From the NCBI GenBank assembly GCA_963763135.1, contig CAVXNJ010000005.1:186001-250000 (forward strand): a DNA stretch of 64,000 nucleotides. The letters are read 5' to 3'. The notes below the pieces were generated by a model, which was given only the letters and a program-made list of their open reading frames with translations, was not told the DNA's origin and searched no databases. A program made the translations under genes and the position numbers. How positions within the stretch are numbered: position 1 is the stretch's first letter; each line of letters starts with the position of its first letter. This document shows, one piece after another, positions 28,076 through 37,017 of the stretch. Source of the DNA: JANMZO01 sp963763135 (lineage in GTDB: Bacteria > Actinomycetota > Acidimicrobiia > Acidimicrobiales > JANYDT01).

Positions 28076-29301
28076 TGGCCGGCACCCGGTCGAGTTGATC
28101 GAGCGCTCGATCCAGTGAGTGATCGAAGGCCACCTTCGAGTACTTCTGTTTCACCGTGGAGTGCGCATTCTCAACCAGCCGTTCGTAACAGTCGACATCG
28201 GAAAGCTGTTCGTATGACTTCGTGAACTCCGCGGCATTTTCGAACAACAGCAACTCGCTTCCGTCGACCAGATCCAAACCTTCGGCCCCGACCCGGGTGG
28301 AGAGGACGGGCCGCTTCGCCGATGCCGCTTCCAGGATCTTGATGCGCGTCCCCCCGCCGGATAGCAACGGCACGACGACCGCTCGACAGCTCGCATAGTG
28401 ACTCAGAATGTCGGGCACATCGGCCCAAAGGTCAACGGCATCGTTGGCCGCGGAAAGTGACCTGACTTCGGCCGTCGGGTTGCGTCCGACCACCGACAAC
28501 CGGGCATCGGGGTGGCGAGCAAGAAAATCCGGAAAGATCGAGCTCAGGAACCAACGGAGTCCTTCCACGTTGGGCGCATAGTCGAGCGTTCCGACAAACA
28601 GCAGCCGCGTTCCGTTGTCGTATCCGGGATCCCCTTCCGAAGCTGAACTTGCGAGTTCATAGATGTTCGGCGCGATCTGCGGGGCAACCGGTTGATCAAA
28701 CGTCAATCGCTCGCGGTCCATTTCGGAGCAAACGAACGTAACTCCGGCTTGGCGCACCGCCTTGCGTTCATGCCGTTCCAGAAGTTTGCGATTTCCGTCA
28801 AAGGCCGAGCGTCGCCAAGCGGATTCCTGCGAATCCCGAACCGTCTGGTCATACAGGGTGCCGGAAATCCTGTCGTCGAGGTCCAGCAGCACGGTCCGCC
28901 GAGCGGCGGGAGGAACGTCGAAAACCAGCCCGGTGGGATACAACGAGCGCATCAGAACGTAGTCGTACCCTCCGGAGCGAATCATCTCAGCGAACGCCTC
29001 GCGGGCCGAACGCGTATAGAGGTAGAGCGGAAACGGCCTCTGCGTGACCGCGCCGACGACCACATGGACCTTCAGGTCCGTTGCGGATCGAAGCGCCAGG
29101 CGTTCAACCCGATTGAACGTTCCGGCCTGGTCACCGGCGGGTTCACCGTAGGTGAAGGCGAGGTCTACGGGTCCGAGCCCCTGGAAGTAGCGCACAAAAT
29201 GCATCGTGCGCATATCGCCGCCCGTGGACTCGGGGAGCGGAAAATGCGTCGAAACGACGAGGGTCTTACGTTCGCGGTCGCGCGCTGACTACCGAGGCCA
29301 T
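28065..29301 (-). CDS. GT4 glycosyltransferase with hidden, frameshifted N-terminus
   Basis: The uninterrupted frame starts at an internal Met (29213). Its upstream codons still encode a typical GT4 N-terminus, KTLVVSTHFPLPESTGGD, followed by MRTMHFVRYF, but contain no start codon. In the next frame an ATG at 29299-29301 with an upstream GGA reads MASVVSARPRT. Removing one base at 29268 joins the two into a full protein of about 411 aa. The C-terminal domain is normal for GT4: LLFVGTLDYAPNVEGLRWFL, then PLLSGGGTRIKILEAASAKRPVLSTRVGAEG with the EX7E-type glutamate. It is probably co-transcribed with the Wzc-like gene, 13 bp upstream. Confidence 0.85.
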
Positions 29302-29314
29302 TCCGATCCGTCGC

Positions 29315-30955
29315 TCAGCGTGAACGAGCCGGCAACAGGTCGACCTCGTCGCTCTTCAATTCATGCGGCTTGGGCCCGAGCTGCTGACTCGGCGGCTTCG
29401 GAATGGAACGGATCCTTTGTGTGCGGACCGAGTGGCTCGCAGTAAGCACCAGACCGATCACGTTGCCACCGGAGGACCGCAACGCGTCGGCGGCCTCGAT
29501 CAGTTCCCGCTTGTGGGTCTTGCCCTCTCGCACGACGAGGATTACCGACTTGGTCGCCGGGACCATCACGAGAGCGTCTGAGTACGGCATCAGTGCTCCG
29601 CTGTCGACGAGAACGACATCGAATTGGCTTTCGAGGTCGCGCAACACGTCACGCGTTTCGGTGCGGCCGATCGTCTCCGACGGATCGCCGTGCGAGGAGC
29701 CCGAGGGCACCAGCCGGAGCGTTCCCAGGGCGGTCTGTTGAATCGAGTCCCACAGGGTTGCCTCGCCCACCACGACTTCAGAGAACCCGTCGACACCGGC
29801 AAAGCCGAGCATCGCCGACGCCTTCGGAGAGCGAAGGTCGAGGTCGACCGCCACAGCTGAACGACCGCTCCAACCGAGAAGAGCTCCCAGGTTCGCAACT
29901 GTCGTGGTCTTGCCGGCCTTGGCATGCGGAGAGGTGAACTGCACCGTTCCGGATCGGCTTTCGTCGAGAGCATGAACGGTGGCCACGAGCAGGGCTCGAT
30001 ACGCCTCGCCGGCGTTTTCGCTGTGCGTGGTTTGGGTAAAGAGTGCCGGAATCTTCCGAGACCGCCAGGACCGCACGTTCGGAATAACACCGAGCAACGG
30101 TGCAATGCCAAGGGCCTGAACATCCTCGGAGTTGCGAATCCGATCGTCGAACGTCTCAAGAAGCGCGATCAGCAATACGGCCACGGCAACCGAAATCGCG
30201 ATTCCGGTAATCGCGAGCTTCACCAATGATTGGGCGATCGGCTCGGACGGAAGAAAGGCCGGCTCAATGATCGTTACACCACCGGTGGCCAAAGCGACGG
30301 AAACTGAGAGCGCACCAATACGCTGGTTGTAATAGGTGACCGTATTGAGCACGCTGCTTCGCAGCAGCGCCTTCGAATCACGCTCGGGGGAATTGGGCGA
30401 GAGAGCGGCGATCTCGGCATCGAATTTGGCGATGCGTTTCTGCAGTGCCGGAATGCGATCCTCGAGCAATTTGATGGTCCGCTCAAGACGAGCCGTCACA
30501 CTCTCCAACCGGTACAACCGGTATTCCTCGGCAACGGCTTGGGCTGTTACCTGAGCTTTCTTCGGATCGGCGTCGTAGTACAGGATGGTGATGAAGTTCG
30601 TGTTGGTGACCGGGTTTGTGAAAAGCCGCGACGGGTAGTACCCGAGTTTTTGCGCCACACGCAACCGAATCGTCGATCCTTCGATGACCCGGGTCTCGTT
30701 TTCCGGAGTTCCACCGTCGTAGTCGGGAACTTCACCCTGCGTAGCATCACCGCTGATGTAGCTCGGCTTTACCAGCAGGTTGGCCGTCGATACATACGAC
30801 GGCTCCGTGGTCACGGTTTGGAAGATCATGTAGGCGATCCCCAACTGCAGTGCAAGGAGGGCCGCAAACTTCCGACGCAATACAAGGTCGACGATAGATT
30901 TGAAATCCATCGTGCGGCTGACTGGGATTCGACTCGTATTGTTCAATTCACTCAT
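29315..30955 (-). CDS. Chain-length determinant / BY-kinase-like protein (Wzz-Wzc type)
   Basis: About 546 aa from the ATG at 30955; GTG at 30979 is an alternative. Order: membrane helix, Wzz-type periplasmic domain with coiled coil (ARLERTIKLLEDRIPALQKR), second membrane helix near residue 240, then a ParA/CpsD-like ATPase domain. The P-loop SPHAKAGKTTT is near residue 345, Walker A' is VAVDLDLRSPKAS, and Walker B is DVVLVDSGALMPYSDALV. Such proteins control polymer length and export in Wzy-type pathways. The tail has no tyrosine in its last 70 or so residues, whereas autophosphorylating BY-kinases carry a Tyr cluster there, so autokinase activity is doubtful. Confidence 0.9.
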   Translation of the reverse strand: MSELNNTSRIPVSRTMDFKSIVDLVLRRKFAALLALQLGIAYMIFQTVTTEPSYVSTANLLVKPSYISGDATQGEVPDYDGGTPENETRVIEGSTIRLRVAQKLGYYPSRLFTNPVTNTNFITILYYDADPKKAQVTAQAVAEEYRLYRLESVTARLERTIKLLEDRIPALQKRIAKFDAEIAALSPNSPERDSKALLRSSVLNTVTYYNQRIGALSVSVALATGGVTIIEPAFLPSEPIAQSLVKLAITGIAISVAVAVLLIALLETFDDRIRNSEDVQALGIAPLLGVIPNVRSWRSRKIPALFTQTTHSENAGEAYRALLVATVHALDESRSGTVQFTSPHAKAGKTTTVANLGALLGWSGRSAVAVDLDLRSPKASAMLGFAGVDGFSEVVVGEATLWDSIQQTALGTLRLVPSGSSHGDPSETIGRTETRDVLRDLESQFDVVLVDSGALMPYSDALVMVPATKSVILVVREGKTHKRELIEAADALRSSGGNVIGLVLTASHSVRTQRIRSIPKPPSQQLGPKPHELKSDEVDLLPARSR

Positions 30956-31068
30956 CCATTGCACGTGTACCGAGCGCACGACGCGTTGTCGCCCGACGCA
31001 GATCCGGTAGCCGAAAGTCTAGACGTCTCGCAGATTCGTCGATAGGTGCCGGGGAACTATTGACTAAC

Positions 31069-31683
31069 TCACGACCGCCGAAAGTGGTCCGTGAACGCAG
31101 ATAACATTAATTTGATCGTTGCCCCGACAACCCCGAGATCCGATCGAAGTGTGCGGGTCGAAAAATAGGCAAAATCCACGTCTAGTTTTGGGTCGAGTAG
31201 CTCCTCGTAGAAGAACTCCTCGGGGTTCACGTCGGCCGGAATCGTGGGCTCCTGCACCTGGGTGAAGAAGATCTCCCCGGGTGAGGTGATTCCCGGTGTG
31301 TACCGGAGTATCGCCCGCTGCCGGTCGTTGTACCGAGCCACCATCGAGGGGACCTCGGGTCGTGGCCCGACGAGCGTCAATTGCCCGATCAGAAGGTTGA
31401 CGAACTGCGGTAGTTCGTCGAACTTCGTGGCCCTCATCGCCGCTCCAACTCGCGTGATTCGAGCATCGCCCGGTCCTGAAACGCTTCCCTGACGATCGGC
31501 TCCGACCGTCATGGAACGGAACTTCCACATCCGAAATTCCTTCGCACCGCGGCCGATTCGCACGCCGCCGTAAAACACCGGGCGGCCGCTTTCCAGCACC
31601 ACCAAAAGTGCCAGGAGCCCGAAGAGTGGCGACAGAACAATCAACGCAAGCAGCGCGACGGCAATGTCGACGGCCCTACGCAT
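31069..31683 (-). CDS. Initiating sugar-phosphate transferase (PglC/WbaP C-terminal type)
   Basis: 204 aa from the ATG at 31681-31683, which overlaps the stop of the PIG-L gene (TGATG); longer frames run back into that gene. One N-terminal re-entrant hydrophobic helix (AVALLALIVLSPLFGLLALL) is followed by the catalytic domain with MWKFRSM (51-58), the Asp-Glu pair in KFDELPQ (89-90) and LVGPRPE (104-110). This is the small monotopic phosphoglycosyl transferase class, which moves a sugar-1-phosphate from a UDP-sugar to undecaprenyl phosphate and starts repeat-unit assembly. The neighbouring DegT gene and the 4,6-dehydratase suggest a 4-amino or diamino trideoxy sugar as first sugar. Confidence 0.94.
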   Translation of the reverse strand: MRRAVDIAVALLALIVLSPLFGLLALLVVLESGRPVFYGGVRIGRGAKEFRMWKFRSMTVGADRQGSVSGPGDARITRVGAAMRATKFDELPQFVNLLIGQLTLVGPRPEVPSMVARYNDRQRAILRYTPGITSPGEIFFTQVQEPTIPADVNPEEFFYEELLDPKLDVDFAYFSTRTLRSDLGVVGATIKLMLSAFTDHFRRS

Positions 31684-32345
31684 CAACGGAGCACCCGGAT
31701 CGGCATGAACGCCTCGGCGGCCTGAACGCCGTTGATCGATCCCCAGTGCGCCGCCCGCGTCGATAGACCGTAAAGCGAGCGCGGGTGGGGTGCCTCCCGT
31801 ACTTCGGCCTCGTAACACGCCAGGGCATCGAGCTTCTTTCCGAGGGTTGCGGTGACGTCCACGAACATGGTCGGGGTGAACGAAATCGCAACACCGGCTT
31901 CGCCCCACTCCGTCGACGAAGGGGTCTCGAACATCCAGACCTCGTGGACGCTTGGCGCCGAATACGGTCGCGTGGCTATCAGCGTCGCCTCTGCCACGAC
32001 ACGGTGGTCCCGATTCAGATCACCGACAAAGTGGGTGTACACAATGTTGGGAGCGTGCTCCTGAACGAGCGCCTCAACCTCGCGTGCGACCACCGAGATG
32101 GGCAGCGTGTCGAGTCGTTGGTCGGGAAGATCGCGGATAACGAGCGTCTGCGCTCCAAGGATCGCCGCGGCGCGACGGGACTGCTCGGCGACCGTGTCGC
32201 GGCGTTCGGTCCCGTATCGGGTCGACTCGCCTTCGCAGAGAATCGCGAGAACCACCGAGTCGCCCGCTTCAACATGCTTGGCGACGGTTGCTCCAGCGCC
32301 AAGTAGCTCATCATCGGGATGCGCACCTATTACCAGGACTCTCAT
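31683..32345 (-). CDS. PIG-L family deacetylase
   Basis: 220 aa LmbE/PIG-L zinc-dependent N-acetylglucosamine deacetylase-like protein. It has the AHPDDE motif at residues 8-13 (zinc ligands and catalytic Asp) and the second ligand motif THFVGDLNRDH near 105-117. It sits between the PAP2 phosphatase and the initiating transferase and overlaps the latter by a few bases. It may deacetylate a sugar on the nucleotide or lipid carrier. ATG at 32343-32345 lies within a 17-bp tandem repeat, so the ribosome-binding region itself is part of the repeat. Confidence 0.92.
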   Translation of the reverse strand: MRVLVIGAHPDDELLGAGATVAKHVEAGDSVVLAILCEGESTRYGTERRDTVAEQSRRAAAILGAQTLVIRDLPDQRLDTLPISVVAREVEALVQEHAPNIVYTHFVGDLNRDHRVVAEATLIATRPYSAPSVHEVWMFETPSSTEWGEAGVAISFTPTMFVDVTATLGKKLDALACYEAEVREAPHPRSLYGLSTRAAHWGSINGVQAAEAFMPIRVLR

Positions 32346-32380
32346 CTAACTGGGACTCTCATCTAACTGGGACTCTCATC
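32336..32380. repeat. Tandem repeat, 17 bp x 2.6, over a start codon
   Basis: Two perfect copies of GGACTCTCATCTAACTG and a third partial copy. On the minus strand each copy carries an ATGAGAGTCC segment like the first codons of the PIG-L gene, so the start region has been duplicated upstream. Confidence 0.9.
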
Positions 32381-32392
32381 ATGAACGTCGAT

Positions 32393-33151
32393 TCAGGGAT
32401 TTGTCGCTTCCCAACGCGAGGTTGAGAAGCGACCGGATGGAAAGAACTCACGGGCGACCACCGTCACCGCCGATGATGCAAGCGCAACGACGGCCGTCGA
32501 CAGCAGAACGGCACCGACACAGTCACTCAGGAAGTGTGATCCAGCCAACGCCGTGTAATACGCATACAGCCCCACGGCGCCCATCAGGGGCACCGCACTC
32601 ATCGCACGTGCTCTCGGGTCGGGAAGCGAAACGAGAATCGCACAGGCAAGGCCGGCGAACAACGCGACGTGCGAAGAAGGAAACGAGTCGACGGCCGGCG
32701 TGGAACCGCCGGCTTGTCGGTGAACCAGCGGTTTCACGATCACACTGACCAGCGCCGGCATGGAGATCGCCCCGATGAAGGCCCCGATTTGTGCGCTCGA
32801 CCTTCGCCAGAACCCGATGGCAATCCCGACCAGTCCACCGAGCAGTCCGAGCCACACGTTGGCGTACGAAAGCCTCCGAAGAAGGCGAACCCGAGGAGGC
32901 AGATCCATGAGATAGCGGTATTCGATACGGCGGCTGATCACCCAACGGTCGAGTGGCCATCGCTGTCCCTGCGGTGTGCCCAGATCGGAAACAGTGTGAA
33001 AGAAGGGGATCGCAAACACGACGAAGGCCACGAGAAACGCGAGGCCGAGGACCAACAGTGTCACCGAAAACGAACGCGACCACTCGCTGACATGCTGCTC
33101 GGTAGGTTGATCAATTCGCTGCTCAGCGACGCGAGAACGTTGTCGCCACAT
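32393..33151 (-). CDS. PAP2-family membrane phosphatase
   Basis: 252 aa with about six membrane helices. The PAP2 signature is present in degenerate but readable form: KPLVHRQ (C1, K140), PSSH (C2, H161) and GSHFLSD (C3, 204-210, catalytic His-Asp). Family members remove phosphate from polyprenyl pyrophosphate or other lipids at the outer membrane face. In this setting, recycling of undecaprenyl pyrophosphate released by polymerisation is plausible. The proposed ATG at 33149-33151 lies inside the end of the aminotransferase gene (29-bp overlap), indicating one operon. A start further downstream is possible. Confidence 0.85.
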   Translation of the reverse strand: MWRQRSRVAEQRIDQPTEQHVSEWSRSFSVTLLVLGLAFLVAFVVFAIPFFHTVSDLGTPQGQRWPLDRWVISRRIEYRYLMDLPPRVRLLRRLSYANVWLGLLGGLVGIAIGFWRRSSAQIGAFIGAISMPALVSVIVKPLVHRQAGGSTPAVDSFPSSHVALFAGLACAILVSLPDPRARAMSAVPLMGAVGLYAYYTALAGSHFLSDCVGAVLLSTAVVALASSAVTVVAREFFPSGRFSTSRWEATNP

Positions 33152-34319
33152 CGCTGACCGCCTCGATCACATCATTGATGTCCTCGTCGGTCATGCTCGG
33201 ATAGATGGGCAACGAGACTTCCGATCGGAACGCCGCCGTCGCAACGGGAAACAGCTCTGGATCGAACCCGTACTTCTCGGCGTAGAACTTGTGGTGGTGG
33301 ATCGGGATGAAGTGGACGCTGGTTCCGATGTTGCGCTTCGTAAGTTCGTCGATGAACTGATCGCGACCGATCTCGAGCGCGTCGAGCTGCAGCCGAAGCG
33401 TGTACAGATGCCAGGCGTGGCCGACCTCGGGGCGAGAAGTCGGCGGGATGAGCATCGGAAGTTCACTGAAGGCGCTGGTGTACGCCTCAGCAATCGCGAG
33501 TCGCTGCTTGTTGAAGCCGGCGAGTTTGTCGAGTTGCACCAGGCCGATGGCCGCCTGCAGGTCTGTCATGTTGTACTTGAAGCCTGGGCGAGTCACCTCG
33601 TAGTGCCAGGAGCCACCCGCCCCGTAACGCTTCCAGGCATCTCGGCCCATGCCGTGAAGACTCCACAACTTCGCTTCGTCGATGAGGTCCTGCGAACCCG
33701 TGAGCATTCCACCTTCGGCGGTCGTGAGGTTTTTCGTCGCATAGAAGCTGAACGCGACTGCCCGCTCCACCGAGTCATGGGCGACGTCACCAATCGGTCG
33801 CCCTTTGTAACTGGCCGGCAGACTGTGCGCAGCGTCTTCAAGCACCTTCAGGCCAAATCGCTCGGCGATGGCCAGAATCGGGTCGAGATCCGCCGGATGG
33901 CCGGTGAAGTGAACCGGCAACAACACGCGTGGCGTACCCGATTTGTCGGCGAAGGCCCGCTCAACTGACTTTTCGAGCAGCTCGGGGTCGATGTTCAGCG
34001 AATCAGGCTCAACATCAACGAGGACCGGCGTCGCTCCGAGATGTTCGACGACGTGAACCGTGGAAGTGAACGTGAGCGGTGTCGTGAAGACGAGATCTCC
34101 GGGACCGATTCCCCACGCCGCAAGCGCAATGTGAAGCGCTGCGGTGCACGAGTTCACCGGAAGCGCCGCCGGAGCGCCCACGTACTCACGAAACGCGGCC
34201 GCAAACTCCTGGGTCTTCGGACCTGTAGTCAGCCAACCCGACCGCAGCGCGGCGACGACAGCCTCGACTTCCGCTTCGTCAATCTGCGGCGGCGAGAACA
34301 TTAGGGGACTAGATCTCAT
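33123..34319 (-). CDS. DegT/DnrJ/EryC1 sugar aminotransferase
   Basis: 398 aa, intact. PLP-dependent aminotransferase acting on nucleotide keto-sugars. It has PVNSCTAALHIAL (57-69), the PLP-binding aspartate segment VLEDAAHSLPA, the Schiff-base lysine K196 in FYATKNLTTAEGG, and the C-terminal VHFIPIHHHKFY, as in PglE/ArnB-like enzymes that aminate C4 of UDP-4-keto sugars. It heads a minus-strand operon with PAP2, PIG-L and the initiating transferase. With the frameshifted 4,6-dehydratase at 5276 it could make the UDP-4-amino sugar that the transferase loads first. Confidence 0.93.
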   Translation of the reverse strand: MRSSPLMFSPPQIDEAEVEAVVAALRSGWLTTGPKTQEFAAAFREYVGAPAALPVNSCTAALHIALAAWGIGPGDLVFTTPLTFTSTVHVVEHLGATPVLVDVEPDSLNIDPELLEKSVERAFADKSGTPRVLLPVHFTGHPADLDPILAIAERFGLKVLEDAAHSLPASYKGRPIGDVAHDSVERAVAFSFYATKNLTTAEGGMLTGSQDLIDEAKLWSLHGMGRDAWKRYGAGGSWHYEVTRPGFKYNMTDLQAAIGLVQLDKLAGFNKQRLAIAEAYTSAFSELPMLIPPTSRPEVGHAWHLYTLRLQLDALEIGRDQFIDELTKRNIGTSVHFIPIHHHKFYAEKYGFDPELFPVATAAFRSEVSLPIYPSMTDEDINDVIEAVSDVATTFSRR

Positions 34320-34363
34320 GGAAAGAACCTAACTCGGGTAACGATATGGCCTGATCTCCATCG

Positions 34364-34407
34364 GCAATCAGCGGGCTAAACGTAAGCAATCAGCGGGCTA
34401 AACGTAA
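34364..34407. repeat. Perfect 22-bp tandem duplication over a stop codon
   Basis: Two identical 22-bp copies (beginning GCAATCAGCGGGCTAA) at 34364-34385 and 34386-34407. The second copy contains the stop codon and last codons of the minus-strand secreted-protein gene, and the first copy repeats that end downstream. Confidence 0.92.
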
Positions 34408-36735
34408 GTAGGCAAATACATCCCATTGACCGTTGCCGACCGGTGTCCAGGTGGAGCCGTTCCAGGTTTCGGCTCGGCCCGATGAATAGGTATCAGGGTG
34501 AAACTGCGAGATCGGCTGTGCCATCGTGACGTTGTAGCTGCCTGAGACGGAGCCAAACTCCACGAAGTAACTCCCGGCCTCGAGATTCAACGGGGCGAAA
34601 GCCGCGGTCAATCGCACCGAATTGACCGTACAGGTCGGAGTACCGGGGTTGGGAACGGGGTTACACCCCAAGTCGGTGCGCAGCAACGGTGGGGCGAGTG
34701 AGAAGGGAACGTCTCTGGTAGCCAGGATCGCTCCATCCGAAAGACGTCCTATGCGTATCCGGGCGACGCCCGCTGCGTAAGGAATGGCGGAAAACGAGGC
34801 GGCATCGATGGTGACCCTGGACGCAACGTTGACTATCTGGCGTGTCTTGGCGCTGCCGGCCACGTTCGGAGCGAGGAATTGGGGGTCGAGGTAGAAGTTC
34901 TCGTACCCGTTTCCCTGCCCTCGACCGTTCGCGTAGTTCACCGAGACAATCGGCGAAAAGAAGTACGAGTGGTGGTAGCAGTAATTTCCGGGTGTCTGCC
35001 CAACGCAGGATTTCCATGCTCCAGCGGTCGAATACGACCCGCCAACGGCCCGGTACTTCACATCGAACTGCGAGGCCGGCAACACGTTGGTGTCCTGCGT
35101 GGAGCCGGTCGAGAACTGCTTCCAACGGGTGGTGTTGAAGTTGATCCCGTACCAGTTGGTTGACGCGGCCGGGTGCGGATTGCTCCATACGAGGTGGTAG
35201 CGGCGGCCGGCGGTGACGGGCACCGGGTTCGACAACGGAAGTTGGTTGAAATATCCGTAGACCGCGGCTCCCGGACTCCACTGGCCGTTCGTCATGGGCT
35301 GCTTCCACTCGAAACTTCCGAGTGACGGTCCGGCCGGGTTGTGCGCGGCCGTGTTGTCATCGTTGAAGACGTCGAGCCTGATCGTGCCGCCGTGACCAGC
35401 GGCGTAGTTGGAATCCTCATCGGGGTTCGCCGGCCACGGGGACCGGGAAGCGATCAGCGAGGCGTTCACCGACGCAATCGACGAGGAGTGCTCGGCGGTG
35501 AACATCATCGCAACGGACGAACTGCCCTTCACGACCATCCGGCCCAGGGCGTCGCCCGACCACGGCAGGCCGACGAACCCGGCATTCGATCCCGGTCCCG
35601 GAGACGGTGCGGGGGACGGATCCGTTGGAATCGTCGGGGTCGTCGGGGTCGGAGGCGCAGTTGTCGGAGGTACGGTGACCGGAGCCTGGTCCGTCGACGA
35701 ACAGTTGGTCGAGCGGCGGAACGTGGAACTCGGAGAAACGACCACCGCACCACCGACGACGGCGGATGCGCGGACGGTATAGACACCCGAAGGCAAATGG
35801 TCAGCGACGTTCTCGCCGTAGAACGTGCCGGAGAATGGCCCCGTCACCACGAACCGGACGCCCGAGCCGCCTGACGAGGTAAAGCGGAACAACGAACCCG
35901 GTTGACAGGAACCGCCTGGCGGACTCACGACATTGAGTGTCGCGGGCGGAGTCGGTGTGGTCGGTGGGGTCGGGACACCCGGGGGAACCGTGACCGGAGG
36001 CTGGACGGTCGTGGAACAACCGCTCGCTCGGGTGAAGGTGGAAATCGGCGAAACAACCGTGATCCCACCGACAACGCTGGTCGCCCGGACCGTATACGAG
36101 CCCGACGGTAGATGGTCGGCGACGTTCTCACCGTAGAACGTGCCGGAGAAGGGTCCCGTCACCAGAAACCGGACTCCGGAACCGCCGGAGGACACAAAAC
36201 GGAACAACGACGAGGACTGACAGGAGCCGTTCGCCGGGCTCACCACGCTGACCGACGGTGTTTCGGATCCGCCGTCCGGTGGCACGGTGGTGTTGACGAC
36301 GGTCGACGGGGTCACGATCGGCGGGGGCGCCGAATCGGAGCCCGGTCCCGGTTTCGTTCCTGCACAGTCGGCGGAACGGGAGAACGACGTCGCCGGCGAA
36401 ATCACCGTCACGCCACCGCTCACTCGGTAGGCACGTACCGTGTAGGTACCGACCGGCAGGTGTTCGGCCGCGTTCTGGCCGTAGATCGTTGCCGAGTACG
36501 GACCCGTCAAGACGAAGCCGACGGCGGCACCACCGGTCGCCGCAAAGCGGAACAGCGATGTCGCCTGGCAGTATCGGTCGGCCGGACTCGTGACTGTCAG
36601 CGCTCGGTCAGTCGACTCGGCCGCCTGCCCACTGCTCGTCAACGACAGCACCGACAGGGCCGACAAGAGGACGATTCCGATCGCGCATGATCGAACTCGC
36701 AGCGCCCCGGGAGCGGCCCTCATGAGCACCACCAT
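34390..36735 (-). CDS. Secreted protein: three Ig-like repeats plus unrecognised WSG module (paralog 1 of 3)
   Basis: 781 aa; the signal peptide ends near SSGQAAES (ATG 36735, or 36723). Three repeats of about 80 residues (about 45-125, 160-240, 266-345) share VxSPxxxxCQ, SLFRF, a TGPxS element, a HLPxGxYTVRA strand and a final SFxRS-C. Two Cys per repeat suggest a disulfide. Pro/Thr linkers separate them. Residues about 385-781 form the module shared with the next two genes: VGLPWSGDALGRMVVK, SPWPANPDEDSNYAAG, GRRYHLVWSNPHPA, NWYGINFNTTRWKQFSTG, VSVNYANGRGQGNGYE, LLRTDLGC and WDVFAYLR. I do not recognise this module. It looks all-beta and extracellular; binding or processing of the secreted glycan is a guess from location. 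Confidence 0.85.
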   Translation of the reverse strand: MVVLMRAAPGALRVRSCAIGIVLLSALSVLSLTSSGQAAESTDRALTVTSPADRYCQATSLFRFAATGGAAVGFVLTGPYSATIYGQNAAEHLPVGTYTVRAYRVSGGVTVISPATSFSRSADCAGTKPGPGSDSAPPPIVTPSTVVNTTVPPDGGSETPSVSVVSPANGSCQSSSLFRFVSSGGSGVRFLVTGPFSGTFYGENVADHLPSGSYTVRATSVVGGITVVSPISTFTRASGCSTTVQPPVTVPPGVPTPPTTPTPPATLNVVSPPGGSCQPGSLFRFTSSGGSGVRFVVTGPFSGTFYGENVADHLPSGVYTVRASAVVGGAVVVSPSSTFRRSTNCSSTDQAPVTVPPTTAPPTPTTPTIPTDPSPAPSPGPGSNAGFVGLPWSGDALGRMVVKGSSSVAMMFTAEHSSSIASVNASLIASRSPWPANPDEDSNYAAGHGGTIRLDVFNDDNTAAHNPAGPSLGSFEWKQPMTNGQWSPGAAVYGYFNQLPLSNPVPVTAGRRYHLVWSNPHPAASTNWYGINFNTTRWKQFSTGSTQDTNVLPASQFDVKYRAVGGSYSTAGAWKSCVGQTPGNYCYHHSYFFSPIVSVNYANGRGQGNGYENFYLDPQFLAPNVAGSAKTRQIVNVASRVTIDAASFSAIPYAAGVARIRIGRLSDGAILATRDVPFSLAPPLLRTDLGCNPVPNPGTPTCTVNSVRLTAAFAPLNLEAGSYFVEFGSVSGSYNVTMAQPISQFHPDTYSSGRAETWNGSTWTPVGNGQWDVFAYLRLAR

Positions 36736-36924
36736 CGGACGTTCAACGTCGGTTCGTTGTGGGTGGTTGATGCCTCAAAGCCCGAAAGCCGGCATGGGTC
36801 GTCATTCACCATCCTCAAAAACTAGCCGCTCTCCGCGGCCTTCGGTCCCGGCGACGGATGGACGATGCCTCACATACCGCTCAACAGTCCGCTCACTACA
36901 CGGATCCCAGCCGCCTCGTTTACC

Positions 36925-36958
36925 GAACCGCGACAAGCCGTTCAGCGAACCGCGACAA
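36925..36958. repeat. 12-bp motif repeated at 22-bp spacing in an intergenic gap
   Basis: GAACCGCGACAA occurs at 36925-36936 and 36947-36958, in the 282-bp gap between two of the secreted paralogs. Around it are looser TTCAGCG repeats. No gene seen in the gap. Confidence 0.6.
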
Positions 36959-37017
36959 ACTTGCCACCTTCGGTTACGCGCGCAGCGTGGCAAATCACTT
37001 CAGCGCTCAGCGTGTTC

